Source of the DNA: Phaseolus vulgaris
Taxonomy: Eukaryota > Streptophyta > Magnoliopsida > Fabales > Fabaceae
Length of the DNA: 64,000 bases
Reading direction: 5' to 3'
NCBI RefSeq assembly: GCF_000499845.2
Contig: NC_023749.2
Coordinates: 8,414,013-8,478,012 of the forward strand
Each line of letters starts with the position of its first letter. Positions within the stretch are counted from its first letter, which is position 1. The notes under the pieces are model-generated. The model searched no databases. It worked only from the letters and a program-made list of their open reading frames with translations, and had not been told where the DNA came from. Positions 61,290 to 64,000 of the stretch are shown here, piece by piece. A program made the position numbers and the translations under genes.

Positions 61290-62640
61290 CACTGATTTTT
61301 CTTACATCCAATTTCTTTTCTCGCGGATTGTATATTCTAATTTCTGCCTAACATCCCCAAACATGCAGGGATCTCAAACTGGGTTTCCTATCTGTCCACA
61401 ATTCAAAAGTTGTCTTTTGAACCGTCTTACTAGGAACCTTGTTCAACAGATACATGACAGTTTTTAAAGCATACATCTATAATGATACAGGTAAAGATGA
61501 ATTACTTCACATACTCCTAACCATATCCATTAAGGTTCAATTACGCCTTTCTGACACACCATTTTGTTGTGGTGTACCTGACATTGTGTATTGAGCACAA
61601 ATACCATGTTTCTCAAGGAATTTAACAAATGAACCAGGGTGTTATCCACTTTCATCATACTTTCTGTAATATTCACCTCCTCTATCTGACCAGACAATTT
61701 TCACCTTTTTGTCTAGTTGTCTTTCTATTTCATTTATATAAACTTCCAAGGCATTCACTGCTTAAGATTTTTCATGCAGTAAATAGATATAACCATAACG
61801 TGAAAAATCATCAATAAAGGTGATAAAATACATTTCTTTATTGAAAGAATTTACATTAGAATGTCCACATATATCAGTGTGTATAATTTCAAGAAGTTGA
61901 GTGCTTCTTGTGGCTCCCTTCTTTGTTTGTTTTGTTTATTTGCCTTTAATACAATCCACACATACATTCAGGTCAGTAAAACCTAAATTTAGAAGTAATT
62001 CATTCTTTACTAATCTTTCCATCCTTTCTTTGGAAATATGTCCCAAATATTTATGGCACAAGAAAGCAGAACATTCATTCACTGAATTACTTTTAGTGTC
62101 AACATTATGATGTGAGGTCATAAGAGTTTCAGCATAAAAATTATCAAGATTCAATTTATATAAACCATCATAAAGAGTATCAGATCCAATCAAACAAGTA
62201 CGCTTAGACAAACTAAAACAACCATTCCCAAATTTAAAAGAGTATCAACAACATCAAGTTTAGACAAAGAAACTAAATTCCTAGAGATACTAGGTACATA
62301 CAAAAGTATTCATCAACTCTAAATAAAATCTAGTGTCAATGATTAAAAGATAAGTCTCGACAACTTCCACTGGAACCTTCACTCTATTCCCCATAAAGAC
62401 AAACTTTTCATTTGGTTTTATGGTTCGGGTTGAAAGGAATCTCTGCATCATATTAGAAACATGAGTTGTGCATCCAAAATCAATCCACCAAGAATTATAT
62501 GGAACTTCAGTTAAGTTGATTCAAAACATACATAATAAGCATTATGCTTACCTTTCTTTTCGAACCAAGCCTTACATTTCTGACAATCGTTTTGGAAATG
62601 TCTAGATTTCACACAGAAATAACATTTGTCATTTTTCTTC
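61290..62640 (-). pseudogene. Copia gag end, GAG-pre-integrase and integrase, broken
   Basis: At about 62640-62560 the minus strand gives a CCHC knuckle, CYFCVKSRHFQNDC. The frame 62211-61936 is GAG-pre-integrase (CHKYLGHISKERMERLVKN, VCVDCIKGK). From about 61900 to 61300, across several stops, integrase pieces follow: VKIVWSDRGGEYY (catalytic Asp) and YTMSGTPQQNGVSERRN (catalytic Glu), then the RKPSLRSLHVWGC C-terminal region. At least four frame breaks or stops make it non-functional. Confidence 0.75.
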
Positions 62641-63460
62641 TGAAGTTTAGTAGAGGACACATTTTGTCTTTAATGGTCCTTTAACCTTTCCATATTTCTT
62701 GTAAACTTTTTGTCCAAAAGGTTGATTAGTTGTTCTCATAATTAATGGATATGATTGTTAGTAATAAGTATGCATTATTAGTTTTATTTATATATCCCAA
62801 GATAACAAATACTCATAATTAATGCATATGTATTACTGAATAATGTTAATATTACTAACGACATTATGTTTTGTGTATTAATGCATCACCCAAAGGAGAA
62901 CATTAGTATGCATAAAATGCTTGTTATCTGAATTTATATTGTATGTTAGTTTATTACTCAAAGTATTAATGTTAAGTATGTTTTAATTACAGTTTCTATT
63001 CTTGTATCTTTGCATTCGCATGCTACGTCTGCTCCGTCTTTAATGGTTTTTTTATTGGACTCCAATTTCTCTTAGGTGTATTGGATCTTAATTTGTCTTT
63101 TCAATTATTATTCTCACACATCATATTCAGTTATAATAGAGATAGACACTTACTTTGATTCATGAGAGTCCCTATATGAGCAGTTTCTTTAATCTCCTTT
63201 TCTCAATCTATCTATTGTCATTCCTTTCTTTTGATGTTATTTCTTGATGATTAACCGTGAACAACTTCCTTAACAGAGACAAAAATCCGTTTCTATTCTT
63301 TCCCAATTTCCATCGGAAATTAAATTTTCATTAGATACCATAATATAATATATATATATATATTAAATATAAATAAAACTTCTCGAATCTTTTATTTTAT
63401 TAAATAATATTTAAGTTATAAGTCACGTTATAAAATTAATTTACATAATTTTTTAACATA

Positions 63461-64000
63461 GTCAAATTTATATTCCGTTAAGATCATATCAAACATATTA
63501 TTTGATATAATCCAAATGATACAAACACAAGTAAAGATTTTACAGATATTGAAATAAAAGTTCATAGCGTTTTTAAGAACGTTAAACCAAAGATTTATCC
63601 TTACATAACTTCTAATACAAATCTTAAAAGAAAAATAATGTATAATTCTTTAAGTGGTTTTAGTGTTATTTTATGATTAAAATTTAAGTTCATCTTAGTA
63701 ACATCGCAATAAAAAATAACATTAAATATTAGTGTTAATTAGCCAGAAAGTGTAATTTTAATTAGAAAGTAAAACATAAACAATTGTACTTAACTTATTT
63801 TTTAAAATTAATAAAAATCACAATACATATATCTCAAAACTAATTAACTCGTATTAAAAGGTGGAAAGACAGAAATATAATTTTACTAATGAATAAATAA
63901 ATAAAAAATCATAAACATTAAAGTTTGTGGGATCTCGGGTTGAGTTCCGATCACACAACACTACACAACTCTTTTATTCCATAATCCGTAACAGAATCAC
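63461..64000. other. AT-rich sequence at the right window edge
   Basis: No frame or repeat recognised. The last 70 bases are GC-richer (GGGATCTCGGGTTGAGTTCC) and may enter another repeat or gene beyond the window. Confidence 0.35.

Larger units (their letters stand above)
58620..63460 (-). mobile_element. Degraded Ty1/copia retrotransposon with both LTRs
   Basis: The 3' LTR (about 58620-58972) and 5' LTR (about 63075-63460) are direct repeats; on the minus strand they start TGTTAGAAAATTATGTAAAT and TGTTAAAAAATTATGTAAAT. A purine tract AAGTGGGAGAA sits directly before the 3' LTR. Inside, in order on the minus strand, are a gag zinc knuckle, GAG-pre-integrase, integrase, RT and RNase H, as in Ty1/copia. 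The LTRs differ by substitutions and short indels, including an AT run in the 63.35-kb copy. Most of gag and the primer site are not recognisable. Outer LTR ends are approximate. Confidence 0.85.

Overview
The window is plant nuclear DNA, most likely from a phaseoloid legume (Vigna/Phaseolus type). It is AT-rich, genes have many small exons with GT-AG introns, and plant transposable elements fill introns and intergenic space. The legume reading rests on the repeat families, above all a small terminal-repeat (TRIM) retroelement with a tRNA-Met primer site, and is inference rather than proof.

Only two conserved cellular genes are seen, and both encode subunits of vesicle-tethering complexes. 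On the minus strand, 26475 down to 2977, a 25-exon gene encodes a VPS50/syndetin-like protein of about 1113 residues (EARP complex, endosomal recycling). On the plus strand, 41053 to 53023, a 19-exon gene encodes VPS41 of about 956 residues (HOPS complex, late endosome/vacuole fusion), with a C-terminal RING. Every exon was placed by hand; all junctions keep frame. The genes are divergent and separated by about 14.6 kb of repeats.

VPS50 introns hold TRIM elements and solo LTRs, a nested pair of LTR elements (11.75-15.26 kb), a short Ty1/copia element reduced to its RT/RNase H end (17.7-19.2 kb), a GTC/GAG-rich minisatellite (20.3-21.6 kb) and a 267-bp MITE-like element (23.5 kb).

The spacer holds broken Ty3/gypsy gag and RT pieces (27.6-30.7 kb), a second minisatellite of similar composition in the other orientation (30.8-32.6 kb), and a LINE-type RNase H pseudogene split by a 5.2-kb terminal-inverted-repeat element (33.13-38.33 kb). 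That element carries a GRF zinc-finger/membrane-anchor gene, a plant 'putative transposon protein' gene, and seven copies of the palindrome ATAATCGATTAT spaced near whole helical turns. It is the most unusual object in the window.

VPS41 introns hold a threefold tandem duplication (intron 1), a Mutator-like element with 113-bp inverted repeats and an 8-bp target duplication (intron 6), a solo TRIM-like LTR and two SINE copies (intron 13). The last 11 kb has tandem repeats, AT microsatellites and a degraded minus-strand Ty1/copia element with both LTRs (58.6-63.5 kb). No tRNA, rRNA or CRISPR array was seen.
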